Notes under the pieces: generated by a model | Databases searched by the model: none | What the model saw: only the letters and a program-made list of their open reading frames with translations | Told to the model about the DNA's origin: nothing | Assembly: GCA_003542615.1 (NCBI GenBank) | Contig: DPKG01000013.1 | Location: 55,723-91,355 of the forward strand | Direction of reading: 5' to 3' | Length of the DNA stretch: 35,633 nt | From: Candidatus Shapirobacteria bacterium | GTDB lineage: Bacteria; Patescibacteriota; Microgenomatia; UBA12405 | Position numbers and translations under genes: made by a program | Shown: piece by piece, positions 7,955 through 16,289 of the stretch | Layout of the letters: each line of letters begins with the position of its first letter | Numbering within the stretch: the stretch's first letter is position 1

Positions 7955-8383
7955 TTATTGATTAGATGTTGATTTGGCAGCTTTTTTGGCACCGTATTTG
8001 GAACGGGATTGCATACGTCCGGCAACAGCACCGGCGTCATATTTGCCCCTAATTATGCGATAACGAACACCTGGTAAATCACGAACACGTCCGCCTTTGA
8101 CTGAGACGATACCGTGTTCAGCCAAATTGTGGCCGACACCTGGGATATAAGCAGTAACCATAGTCCGATTGGAAAGTTTGACTTTGGCAACTTTTCGTAG
8201 AGCAGAATGCGGTTTTTTTGGAGTCATTGTTTTGACAACAGTGACGACACCTTTTTTTTGAGGATTTCTAGTCTTGACGGTACGATTTTTGATGTTGTTA
8301 AAACTACCGCGGAGAGCGGTGGTTCTAACTTTGAGGATACGAGACTTTCGACCCTTTTTGATTAATTGATTAAAAGTAGGCAT
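7955..8383 (-). CDS. rpsL: 30S ribosomal protein S12
   Basis: S12 is the decoding-centre protein of the 30S subunit. The 142 residues contain the invariant TPKKPxSALRKV block and the PGVGHNLxEH and GGRVxDLPGVRY motifs. Two points are unusual. An extra segment of about 13 residues precedes the PQKKG block compared with Thermus S12. The Lys of GGRVKDLPG (Lys88 in mycobacterial numbering) is Arg, a change known to give streptomycin resistance. The start is 3 nt after the rpoC stop, so expression is coupled to rpoBC. Identity is certain; drug resistance is inference. Confidence 0.97.
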   Translation of the reverse strand: MPTFNQLIKKGRKSRILKVRTTALRGSFNNIKNRTVKTRNPQKKGVVTVVKTMTPKKPHSALRKVAKVKLSNRTMVTAYIPGVGHNLAEHGIVSVKGGRVRDLPGVRYRIIRGKYDAGAVAGRMQSRSKYGAKKAAKSTSNQ

Positions 8384-8386
8384 TTT

Positions 8387-11300
8387 TTATTGAAGTAATT
8401 GCTGTTTTTTACTGACCGGTATCAGTCTGCCGATAATAACATTTTCCTTAAGTCCAATCAAGTTGTCAACTTCGGCCAAAAGTGAGGCTTCAGTAAGAAC
8501 ACTGGTAGTTTGTTGGAAGGAAGCAGCCGAAAGCCAAGATCCAGTGGTCAAAGCAGCCTGGATAAGTCCAAGAAGTACTTTTTTACCTTTGGAAATTTTA
8601 CCCTTTGCTGATTTAGCTTTTTCGTTAGCTTGGGTAAAAATTGCACGGGTTACATATTGACCATAAAGGAAATTGGTGTCACCCGGATCTTCAATTTTAA
8701 TTTTGTCACTCATTTCTTTAACCAAAACCTCTAAGTGTTTGTCATGGATGGTAATCCCCTGGGATTCGTAAACACCCTGGATATTGTTGATCAAATATTT
8801 TTGAGCAGCTTCAAGCCCTTTGATGTCCATGATCTGACGAACATCAAGTGAGCCGGAACAAAGTTGAGTACCTTGGGCTACTAAATCTCCGTCGGAGACC
8901 ATAAGATTGATGTTTAAAGGCAAAAGATAGGTAATAACTTTGGTATTATCTTTGATATCTTTGCCGGTTAGTTTAATTTCGTAACCATCATCAGTTTCTC
9001 TAACTTTTATTTTTCCACTAATTTCTGCCAAAGGAGACGGTAATTTGGGGGTTCTAATTTCAAATAATTCCTGAACACGGGGTAGACCCTGAGTCACGTC
9101 GACACCAACGACACCTCCGGTGTGTTTGGTACGAAGAGTGAGCTGAGTACCTGGTTCTCCGATAGACTGAGCAGCAATAACTCCGACAGGTACACCTATT
9201 TTGACTAGTTTACGACTGGAAAGATCCCAACCATAACATTTTTTACAAATACCCAGAAGGGATTTACAAACCAATGGTGATCGGATATCGACTGAGGTTA
9301 CAGAACTTTCTTCGATAATTGTGGCCATTCCTTCATCGATGGCGGTGTTTTTGGCGGCGATTAATTTTTTAGTTTTTGGATCGATGACATCATTTACCAA
9401 ATAACGACCAAGAATCCGACGAGAAAAATAACGCTCACGATTTTTTTCATTTTTTTCAATTGTAATGAATTTTGAGGTTTTACAATCATCTTCTCTAATA
9501 ATAGAAGTGTGGGTGGCATCGACCAGACGTCGGGTAAGGTAACCGGCATCGGCAGTTTTAAGGGCAGTATCGGCTAAACCCTTCCTGGTACCACGGGCAC
9601 CGGTAACATATTCAAAAACGGAAAGTCCCTGTCTAAAGTTTGACTTGGTAGGAAGTGGTACGATACGACCGGTAGGATCCACCATAAGTCCTCTCATACC
9701 TGAGAGCTGTTTGATCTGATCTTTGGAGGCACGTTTGATACCAGCAGCAGCAACGATTCTTATGGGAGAATCAGTACCCAGGGTAGCCCATGTTTTTTCG
9801 GCTATTTCTTCGGTAATTTCCATCCAGACACCTTGTCCGAGACGTTTTTTCTCGTCATTTGATATAAGACCCATTTTGAAATTTTCATCGATTTCTGCAA
9901 CTCTTTTGTTGGCGGCGGAAATAATTGCGTCTTTTTCGGGTAAATATCCGCAATCTTCCATAGAAAGAGATAATCCGGAGAGAGTAAAACCTTTAAACCC
10001 AATATCTTTGAGATCGTCAATAAGCTGAACGGTGCGTTTTCTACCGGCGATTTTTAAAGATTTGATGACTAAGTCTGTCATGGCTTTGCTTCCGGCCATA
10101 GAAACATTTTGATAGTCGAATTCTTCGGGTAAAATGGTGTTAAACCAAAGACGACCAAAGGTGGTTTTGATAAGTTTTCCATTCTGTCGAACTACAATTA
10201 ATTCTCTAAGGTCGATTTTTTTGGTTTGATAGGCTAATTCTGCTTCGTTCTTGTCGGCAAATATGGAATAACCTTGAAAATTTTCATCGTTTTCTTTTAC
10301 AACATCATTTTCCCTGATTGAAGTAATGTAATAACAACCAACGGCCATTTCCTGAGTAGGTACACTGATAGGATTACCGTCGGCAGGTTTGAGTAAATTA
10401 CGGGAAGGTAACATAAGTCGTCGGGCTTCTCTTTGAGAGGCACGCGACAAGGGTAAATGAACACCCATTTGGTCACCATCGAAGTCAGCATTGAAACCCT
10501 TACAAACACAGGGATGAAGACGAATGGCCAAACCATCGGTTAATTTTGGTTTGAAAGCCTGAATAGAAAGTTTATGAAGAGTCGGGGCACGGTTAAGAAG
10601 AATATAACTATCTTTGGTAACTTTTTCCAAAATATCATAAACTTCGTTGATCCGATGATCGATGAGGTTTTTGGCACTTTTGATATTCGGAGCCAGACCA
10701 ATCATCATCAACTCTCTTAAAACGAAAGGTCGGTACATTTCCAGAGCGATTTCTTTGGGTAATCCAACTTCATTAAGTTTTAATTCAGGTCCGACTACGA
10801 TAGCGGAACGACCGGAATAGTCTACACGTTTACCCAAAAGATTGCGTCGGAAACGTCCTTTTTTACCACGTAAAAGATCAGAAAGTGATCTGGGGGTACG
10901 TTTGGCACTTTTTCTTTTATTTTTGGTGCTTTTGGCGGCATCGATAAGCATGTCAACAGATTCCTGTAACATTCTTTTTTCGTTACGTAAAATAATTTCG
11001 GGAGCACCTAATTTGATAAGTTTTTTAAGACGATTGTTACGATTGATCAGACGGCGGTAAAGATCGTTAAGATCAGAAGTAGCAAAACGACCGCCGGTAA
11101 GCTGCACCATAGGACGTAAATCTGGCGGTATGACAGGAACTTTTTGCGCTACCATCCAGGACGGTTCAATATCATTTTCTCTCATGCCGTTCATGATACG
11201 GATTTTATACATGATCTTTTTCTTTTTGAGTTTGGAACTGGTTTTACTTAGTTCTTTTTTGAGATTAACGACGGTTTCTTTAAGATCGATTTTGGACAAG

Positions 11301-12124
11301 ACTTCTAAAATTGCATCGGCTCCCATTTTGGATTCAAAGAAAATATCGGCTTTAAATTGAGCCAGATAAAACAACTCTTCATCGGTAAGAGTGGTGAGAA
11401 CATCAAGAGAAGTGATTTTGTCTTCCAAAAATTTAACCAAACCTTCGATACGATTTTTTTCTGATTGAGCCTTGTTTTCAAGTTTTTGAACATCCTGTTT
11501 GAGATTGACGTCGGTTTCTTTTTGGGCAATTAAAAGCTGATCTTTGTTTTTAATTTTTTTCTCTAGTTCCTTTTTGGTTGCCTGGGCATCGTTATTTTTG
11601 GTTTCGACCAATATTTTGGTATCAGAATCGATTTGATCTTGTCTAGTTTTGGAGTTGTTAGCCAAATTACTTAAAGCTTCTTTTCTTTTGTCGGCAGTAA
11701 CGGCAGTAACTAAATATTTAGTAAAATAAACTACGGCTTCAAGATCTTTTTGGGGGACATCAAGAAGGACACTAATTGGGGAGGGACTATTTTTTAGATA
11801 CCAAAGATGAGTGACCGGGGCGGCCAGAGATATGTGGCCCATGCGTTCACGTCTAACTTTGGAAGTTGTAACTTCAACTCCGCATTTATCACAAATAACT
11901 CCTTTGAATCTAATTTTTTTGTATTTTCCGCAGTAACATTCGTAGTCTTTGGTTGGTCCAAATATCTTTTCACAAAAAAGACCATCTTTTTCAGGGCGCC
12001 AACTTCGATAGTTAATGGTTTCCGGCTTGGTGACTTCACCATGAGACCAACTGAGTATTTCTTCAGGAGAAGCTAATTTAATTTTTAGACCATCAAAATC
12101 GGTCATTGATTTGAATTTATACAT
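8387..12124 (-). CDS. rpoC: DNA-directed RNA polymerase subunit beta'
   Basis: This is the catalytic beta' subunit of RNA polymerase, about 1245 residues. An N-terminal zinc site uses CYC and CDKC cysteines (about 64-82). The magnesium-binding NADFDGDQM lies near residue 546. The trigger-loop region AAQSIGEPGTQLTLRTKH and the C-terminal SWLSAASFQ follow. A long Lys/Glu/Gln/Asp-rich coiled-coil stretch (about 145-240) separates the clamp strand VYFTKYLV from the MGADAI helix, longer than in typical Firmicutes proteins. Two ATGs lie in tandem at 12127 and 12124. AAGGAGG is 4 nt from the first and 7 nt from the second, so I prefer 12124. The start overlaps the rpoB UGA stop by one base (or four with the upstream ATG). 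Identity is certain. Confidence 0.97.
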   Translation of the reverse strand: MYKFKSMTDFDGLKIKLASPEEILSWSHGEVTKPETINYRSWRPEKDGLFCEKIFGPTKDYECYCGKYKKIRFKGVICDKCGVEVTTSKVRRERMGHISLAAPVTHLWYLKNSPSPISVLLDVPQKDLEAVVYFTKYLVTAVTADKRKEALSNLANNSKTRQDQIDSDTKILVETKNNDAQATKKELEKKIKNKDQLLIAQKETDVNLKQDVQKLENKAQSEKNRIEGLVKFLEDKITSLDVLTTLTDEELFYLAQFKADIFFESKMGADAILEVLSKIDLKETVVNLKKELSKTSSKLKKKKIMYKIRIMNGMRENDIEPSWMVAQKVPVIPPDLRPMVQLTGGRFATSDLNDLYRRLINRNNRLKKLIKLGAPEIILRNEKRMLQESVDMLIDAAKSTKNKRKSAKRTPRSLSDLLRGKKGRFRRNLLGKRVDYSGRSAIVVGPELKLNEVGLPKEIALEMYRPFVLRELMMIGLAPNIKSAKNLIDHRINEVYDILEKVTKDSYILLNRAPTLHKLSIQAFKPKLTDGLAIRLHPCVCKGFNADFDGDQMGVHLPLSRASQREARRLMLPSRNLLKPADGNPISVPTQEMAVGCYYITSIRENDVVKENDENFQGYSIFADKNEAELAYQTKKIDLRELIVVRQNGKLIKTTFGRLWFNTILPEEFDYQNVSMAGSKAMTDLVIKSLKIAGRKRTVQLIDDLKDIGFKGFTLSGLSLSMEDCGYLPEKDAIISAANKRVAEIDENFKMGLISNDEKKRLGQGVWMEITEEIAEKTWATLGTDSPIRIVAAAGIKRASKDQIKQLSGMRGLMVDPTGRIVPLPTKSNFRQGLSVFEYVTGARGTRKGLADTALKTADAGYLTRRLVDATHTSIIREDDCKTSKFITIEKNEKNRERYFSRRILGRYLVNDVIDPKTKKLIAAKNTAIDEGMATIIEESSVTSVDIRSPLVCKSLLGICKKCYGWDLSSRKLVKIGVPVGVIAAQSIGEPGTQLTLRTKHTGGVVGVDVTQGLPRVQELFEIRTPKLPSPLAEISGKIKVRETDDGYEIKLTGKDIKDNTKVITYLLPLNINLMVSDGDLVAQGTQLCSGSLDVRQIMDIKGLEAAQKYLINNIQGVYESQGITIHDKHLEVLVKEMSDKIKIEDPGDTNFLYGQYVTRAIFTQANEKAKSAKGKISKGKKVLLGLIQAALTTGSWLSAASFQQTTSVLTEASLLAEVDNLIGLKENVIIGRLIPVSKKQQLLQ

Positions 12125-15100
12125 CATATTTCCTCCTTAATATCCAACAATTTTTCGGCTTCTTCGTCTACAACCTGTTCTTCTTGAATGTCATCGGCCG
12201 CTGAAGAAGCATCGGAAATAATGGTAGCGGCTGGTTGAACTGCACTAAGTATGGGGGTTTCTTCAATATTGGCTTCTAATTCACCTTCAATGGCTTTACC
12301 TTCCCGTAAACCAACAGGAGAAATATCAATGGAAAGACCGGCAAGTTCTTTGACTAAAACTTTGAATGACTCCGGAATATCCGGTTCGGGAATTTTAAGA
12401 CCTTTGATAATGGATTGGAAGGCACGAGTACGACCTTCGATATCGTCAGATTTGAGAGTTAACATTTCCTGAAGAGTATGAGCGGCGCGGTGGGCTTCAA
12501 GAGCCCAAACTTCCATTTCTCCGAGTCGCTGACCACCCATTCTGGCTTTTCCGCCCAAAGGCTGTTGAGTAACCAGAGAATAAGGACCGGTAGAACGGGC
12601 ATGTACCTTGTCGTCGACCATGTGGACTAATTTTAGAATATATCCGATACCTACCACAGATTTTTGATCATAAGCATCACCGGTACGGCCATCATACAAT
12701 TGAGATTTTCCACTGGGTGAGAGACCGGCGCTAATTAATTCTTGGGAAATTTTTTCTTCAGGGTATTTTTCAAAAACAGGAACATTATATTTTTTACCGA
12801 GAGTGATACCGGCATAGGCGAGATAAGTTTCCAAAATCTGACCTAAATTCATACGGGCGATTACTGAAAGAGGTGAAATTATCAAATCAACCGGAGTTCC
12901 GTCTTCAAGACGAGGCATGTCGTATGAAGGCATAATACGGCAAATTACGCCTTTGTTTCCGTGCCGACCGGCAATTTTATCACCTTCCTGGATGCGGCGG
13001 ATCTGGGCTACGTAAACTTTGACGACTTTATTGACACCAGGATCCAGTTCATCACCACTATCTTTGTCTAAAACATCTACTTTGATAACCACTCCACCTT
13101 CACCATTGGGTACCCGAAGTGAAGTATCTTTAACTTCACGGGCTTTTTCGCCAAAAATAGCTCTAAGTAATCTTTCTTCGGCAGTTAATTCTTTTTCTCC
13201 TCTAGGTTCTACTTTACCAACTAAAATATCATTTGGTCCGACGCTGGCACCAATCATCACAATGCCATCTTCGGTAAGTTTGGCTAATTCATTTTCGGAA
13301 ACATTGGGGATATCCTTTGTAAGTTCTTCAGTTCCAAGTTTTGTTTCGACAACATCGGCCTTGTATTCGTAAATCATGATGTTGGTTAAAACATCTTCTT
13401 TGACGATACGATCTGAAATTAAAAAGGAATCTTCAAAAGTCAATCCGTCGATAGAAGCATATGCAACTAACAAATTTCGACCGATGGCCAATTCGCCATC
13501 CTGAGTTGAGGGACCATCAATTAGCAAATCTCCGGCTTTGATTTTTTGTCCAAGATTGACGACTACTTTCTGGTTGTAACAGGTACCGTAAGGTGAAGTT
13601 CTTTCGAATTTATTGACCAAATAAGTTTCCTGTTTACCATCTTGGGAAATTTCACTACTGTTAATGATTACTTCTTGAGGATCGATTTTTTTGTCTAAAT
13701 CGATAATCACTTTGTCAGCATCAACATATGATACTTTACCCGAATTATTGGCTAATATTGTACGATGGAGGGTGGTGGCAATTTCGGCTTCCATACCGGT
13801 ACCGACAATAGGACTTTCAGGACTGATCAGAGGTACGGCTTGGGTCTGCATGTGGCTTCCCATGAGGGCACGGGTAGCATCGTCATGATCAACAAAAGGA
13901 ATCAATGAGGCAGAGGCGCCGACTATTTGATTGGGAACTAAATCAATATATTCGACCGATTCAAGTGGTCCTTCAGCAAATTCTCCCTGATAACGGATCG
14001 GAACCCATTTTTGTTTTAGATAGCCATTTTCGTCGATTTCGGTTCCAAGGTGAGTAATGTGATATTTAAATTCATCTTCAGCATCCATATAAATGTAATC
14101 ATCGGATATTTTGTAGCCTTTTTTGTCTTTGATTACTTTACGAAGAGGTGATTCAATAAAACCATATTTATTTACCTTGGAATATAGGGCTAAATAAGTT
14201 ACAAGTCCAATATTTGGACCTTCCGGAGAACGGACGACATCAATACGTCCGTATTGTGAACCGTGGACATCACGAATTGAAAATGCGGCGCGTTCACGGG
14301 TAAGACCTCCAATACCGACCACAGTAACACGACGTAAGAGGTCAAGTTCGGAAAGTGGGTTGGTTTGGTCTAAAATAGCGGATAATTGATTTGATCTAAA
14401 AAAGGTATTGAGTGAAGAAATTAGGGGTTGAGGATTGATCATTTGGGAAGGTGAGGGCTTTTCTTTGGTTGAGATTAGAGACATTCTTTCTTTAACCATA
14501 CGTTCGAAACGAGCCAATGCCGGTCGGAGAGCAATTTGGGATACGATTTCTCCAACTCTTCGAAGTCGACGGTTGGCAAGACTATCAATGTCATCAAGTC
14601 TGGTTTGTTCGCCTTTTTGGAGGGCGATGAGATATTTGACGGTGGCAACGATATCATCTTTTTGAAGAACCCAGTTTTGTTTATCATCGTCACTAAAATC
14701 AAAGCCAAATTTTTTATTGATTTTATAACGACCAACATTACCTAATTCATAGGTTTTGAGATCAAAAAATCTTTCATTGAAAAATTTTTGAGCATTTTCA
14801 AGAACTACGGGCTCGCCGGGTCGTAGTTTTCGATAAAATTCCAATATGGCTTCTTCAGGGGTTTTGGTGTTATCGGCTTGAATGGTGTTGGCAATATAGT
14901 CGGAAAATTCTGCCAATAATTGTTTGTCGCCCATTTGGCAACAAGCTCTTAAAAGGATGGTGGCTGGAAATTTCTTTTTGCGGTCGATTCTGGCAAATAT
15001 TACATCTTTTTTACCGATGAAAAACTCCAACCAGGAACCACGAACTGGACGAATTTCGGCGTTGTGTAAAGTCTTACCGGTAGAAGGATCGGTTTCACCG

Positions 15101-15519
15101 GTGAAGTAAACACCGGGAGATCGGACTAGTTGGTTGATGACTCCCCTCTCGATACCGTTGACAACAAAAGTGCCTTCGTTTGTAATGGTGGGTAAATTTA
15201 GAAAGAAAACATTTTCTTCACGGACATCACCGGTACGTTTGTTGGTAAGTCGAGTTTTAACTTTTACAGGTATAGTATAATTTAGGCCTTTTTTACGGGC
15301 GATTTCTGGGGTAGTGGAGATGGGGTCAAATTCTAGATTTATGAGTTCGAGTTCCCAGTTGTTACCGGTATAGTCGATTATGGGAGATATGGATTTTATG
15401 GTTTCTTCAAGATCGGTTTTTAGGAATTCTTGCCATGATTCTAGTTGGATTTCAATTAAATTTAATTTAGGAATGTTGGGATAATTTCTACCCCAGTTAG
15501 TTCTTTTGGCGGAAGGCAT
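12124..15519 (-). CDS. rpoB: DNA-directed RNA polymerase subunit beta
   Basis: This is the beta subunit of RNA polymerase, 1131 residues from the ATG at 15519. An in-frame TTG at 15522 is a less likely start. Conserved blocks include GGLTRERAAF, SPEGPNIGL, the KIAGRHGNKG region and GGKARMGGQRLGEMEVWALEA near the C-terminus. The protein ends in an acidic tail. In the rifamycin pocket, the positions equivalent to E. coli Gln513, His526 and Ser531 are Ala, Leu and Thr. The UGA stop shows that UGA is not reassigned. A strong promoter lies 64-92 bp upstream; no Shine-Dalgarno sequence is visible. It heads rpoB-rpoC-rpsL-rpsG. Identity is certain. Confidence 0.97.
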   Translation of the reverse strand: MPSAKRTNWGRNYPNIPKLNLIEIQLESWQEFLKTDLEETIKSISPIIDYTGNNWELELINLEFDPISTTPEIARKKGLNYTIPVKVKTRLTNKRTGDVREENVFFLNLPTITNEGTFVVNGIERGVINQLVRSPGVYFTGETDPSTGKTLHNAEIRPVRGSWLEFFIGKKDVIFARIDRKKKFPATILLRACCQMGDKQLLAEFSDYIANTIQADNTKTPEEAILEFYRKLRPGEPVVLENAQKFFNERFFDLKTYELGNVGRYKINKKFGFDFSDDDKQNWVLQKDDIVATVKYLIALQKGEQTRLDDIDSLANRRLRRVGEIVSQIALRPALARFERMVKERMSLISTKEKPSPSQMINPQPLISSLNTFFRSNQLSAILDQTNPLSELDLLRRVTVVGIGGLTRERAAFSIRDVHGSQYGRIDVVRSPEGPNIGLVTYLALYSKVNKYGFIESPLRKVIKDKKGYKISDDYIYMDAEDEFKYHITHLGTEIDENGYLKQKWVPIRYQGEFAEGPLESVEYIDLVPNQIVGASASLIPFVDHDDATRALMGSHMQTQAVPLISPESPIVGTGMEAEIATTLHRTILANNSGKVSYVDADKVIIDLDKKIDPQEVIINSSEISQDGKQETYLVNKFERTSPYGTCYNQKVVVNLGQKIKAGDLLIDGPSTQDGELAIGRNLLVAYASIDGLTFEDSFLISDRIVKEDVLTNIMIYEYKADVVETKLGTEELTKDIPNVSENELAKLTEDGIVMIGASVGPNDILVGKVEPRGEKELTAEERLLRAIFGEKAREVKDTSLRVPNGEGGVVIKVDVLDKDSGDELDPGVNKVVKVYVAQIRRIQEGDKIAGRHGNKGVICRIMPSYDMPRLEDGTPVDLIISPLSVIARMNLGQILETYLAYAGITLGKKYNVPVFEKYPEEKISQELISAGLSPSGKSQLYDGRTGDAYDQKSVVGIGYILKLVHMVDDKVHARSTGPYSLVTQQPLGGKARMGGQRLGEMEVWALEAHRAAHTLQEMLTLKSDDIEGRTRAFQSIIKGLKIPEPDIPESFKVLVKELAGLSIDISPVGLREGKAIEGELEANIEETPILSAVQPAATIISDASSAADDIQEEQVVDEEAEKLLDIKEEI
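12132..12138 (-). promoter_or_regulatory. Shine-Dalgarno site of rpoC
   Basis: AAGGAGG lies inside the 3' end of rpoB. Its 7-nt spacing to the second ATG (12124) favours that codon over the one at 12127. It ensures strong re-initiation after rpoB. Confidence 0.8.
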
Positions 15520-15582
15520 CAAGGAAATTAAAATTTTAATAAATAGACGAGTTATGTTCCAACCGCTCGCCGAATGTGGATT

Positions 15583-15611
15583 ATTATATACGTATCAATT
15601 AGATAGGTCAA
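15583..15611 (-). promoter_or_regulatory. Strong sigma70-type promoter of rpoBC-rpsL-rpsG
   Basis: On the minus strand TTGACC (15606-15611) and a perfect TATAAT (15583-15588) are separated by 17 bp. This is the best canonical promoter in the window. The predicted start near 15576 gives a leader of about 55 nt before the rpoB ATG. Confidence 0.82.
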
Positions 15612-15629
15612 CAAGGGAGTTGAAGATAT

Positions 15630-16289
15630 TTAGTTGGTAAATTTGAAGGTAGAGAGGATTTGGGGAATGTATTGATTTCTAAATAGAGGGTTGCAGTTGC
15701 TATTGGAAAAATCGACATTCAGTTCGTTATTGGAAATTGCATAATGATGATTATCCCCAATACCATCAGACATAAAGGTGACAAACTCATTAGCACCAAA
15801 GTTTTTTCTAAAAAATTCGCCCAGCAATAAATTGTTTTCATTTTTATTTTGAACTTCAACAAAATATTCCTTAGAAACAGCCAATACGTCATCAATAATC
15901 CATGGAATTAATGGGTCGGAGATTCCAGTTTTAATTTGAAATTGAATATAAGGATAACAACTCTCCATTTCCATCTGATAATCACCAGTTGGTTTATTTC
16001 TATCTGATAATACTTGGATTGTTTCTTGGTTCTCCTCAACATACCATCCTGTCGGATACTTAAATGAAAAACCTAGTTCTGAATTGGTATATGTTTTCCA
16101 ATCGACTGTAGAATCGGGGATGGATGGTTCTTGGATGATGCCAGTAGATTGAGGTGTGGGGGTAGGTGTCTGATTGTCGATTATTGGTTGTCGAGACCTT
16201 AAAAGATTTAGATAAAGAAGAGATAGGGTGGAGACAAAAAAGACGGAGGCAATTGTTGCCAAGAGGAGGACTTTTTTGTTTTGGGTCAT
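15630..16289 (-). CDS. Membrane-anchored extracellular protein, paralogue of its upstream neighbour
   Basis: This is a 219-residue protein of unknown function. A short positive N-terminus and a hydrophobic segment (about 7-29) form a signal anchor. A Thr/Pro-rich linker (about 40-50) precedes an extracellular domain starting with WKTYTNSELGFSFKYP, a pattern shared with PsbP-like or similar small beta domains of surface proteins. Two cysteines (111, 199) could form a disulphide. The C-terminus QILSTFKFT is identical to that of the upstream protein, and the matching DNA is also conserved, so the two arose by tandem duplication. The ATG immediately follows the TAA stop of the neighbour with no spacer, implying translational coupling. 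Domain assignment is tentative. Confidence 0.75.
   Translation of the reverse strand: MTQNKKVLLLATIASVFFVSTLSLLYLNLLRSRQPIIDNQTPTPTPQSTGIIQEPSIPDSTVDWKTYTNSELGFSFKYPTGWYVEENQETIQVLSDRNKPTGDYQMEMESCYPYIQFQIKTGISDPLIPWIIDDVLAVSKEYFVEVQNKNENNLLLGEFFRKNFGANEFVTFMSDGIGDNHHYAISNNELNVDFSNSNCNPLFRNQYIPQILSTFKFTN
15637..15662 (-). repeat. 26-bp direct repeat, copy 1 (3' end of paralogue)
   Basis: This copy matches 16297-16322 at 25 of 26 bases by eye. It encodes the C-terminal QILSTFKFT of the paralogous proteins and marks the tandem duplication. Confidence 0.75.

Noticed and set aside
11408..11695. Intein or frameshifted insertion in rpoC
   Set aside because: The segment is a continuous charged coiled coil without intein splice motifs, and the frame stays open.
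15520..15522. TTG start of rpoB
   Set aside because: An ATG follows immediately; a TTG start adds one residue with no supporting ribosome-binding site. The same logic rejects TTG starts at 28736 (ftsK) and 25580 (YtxH-like).
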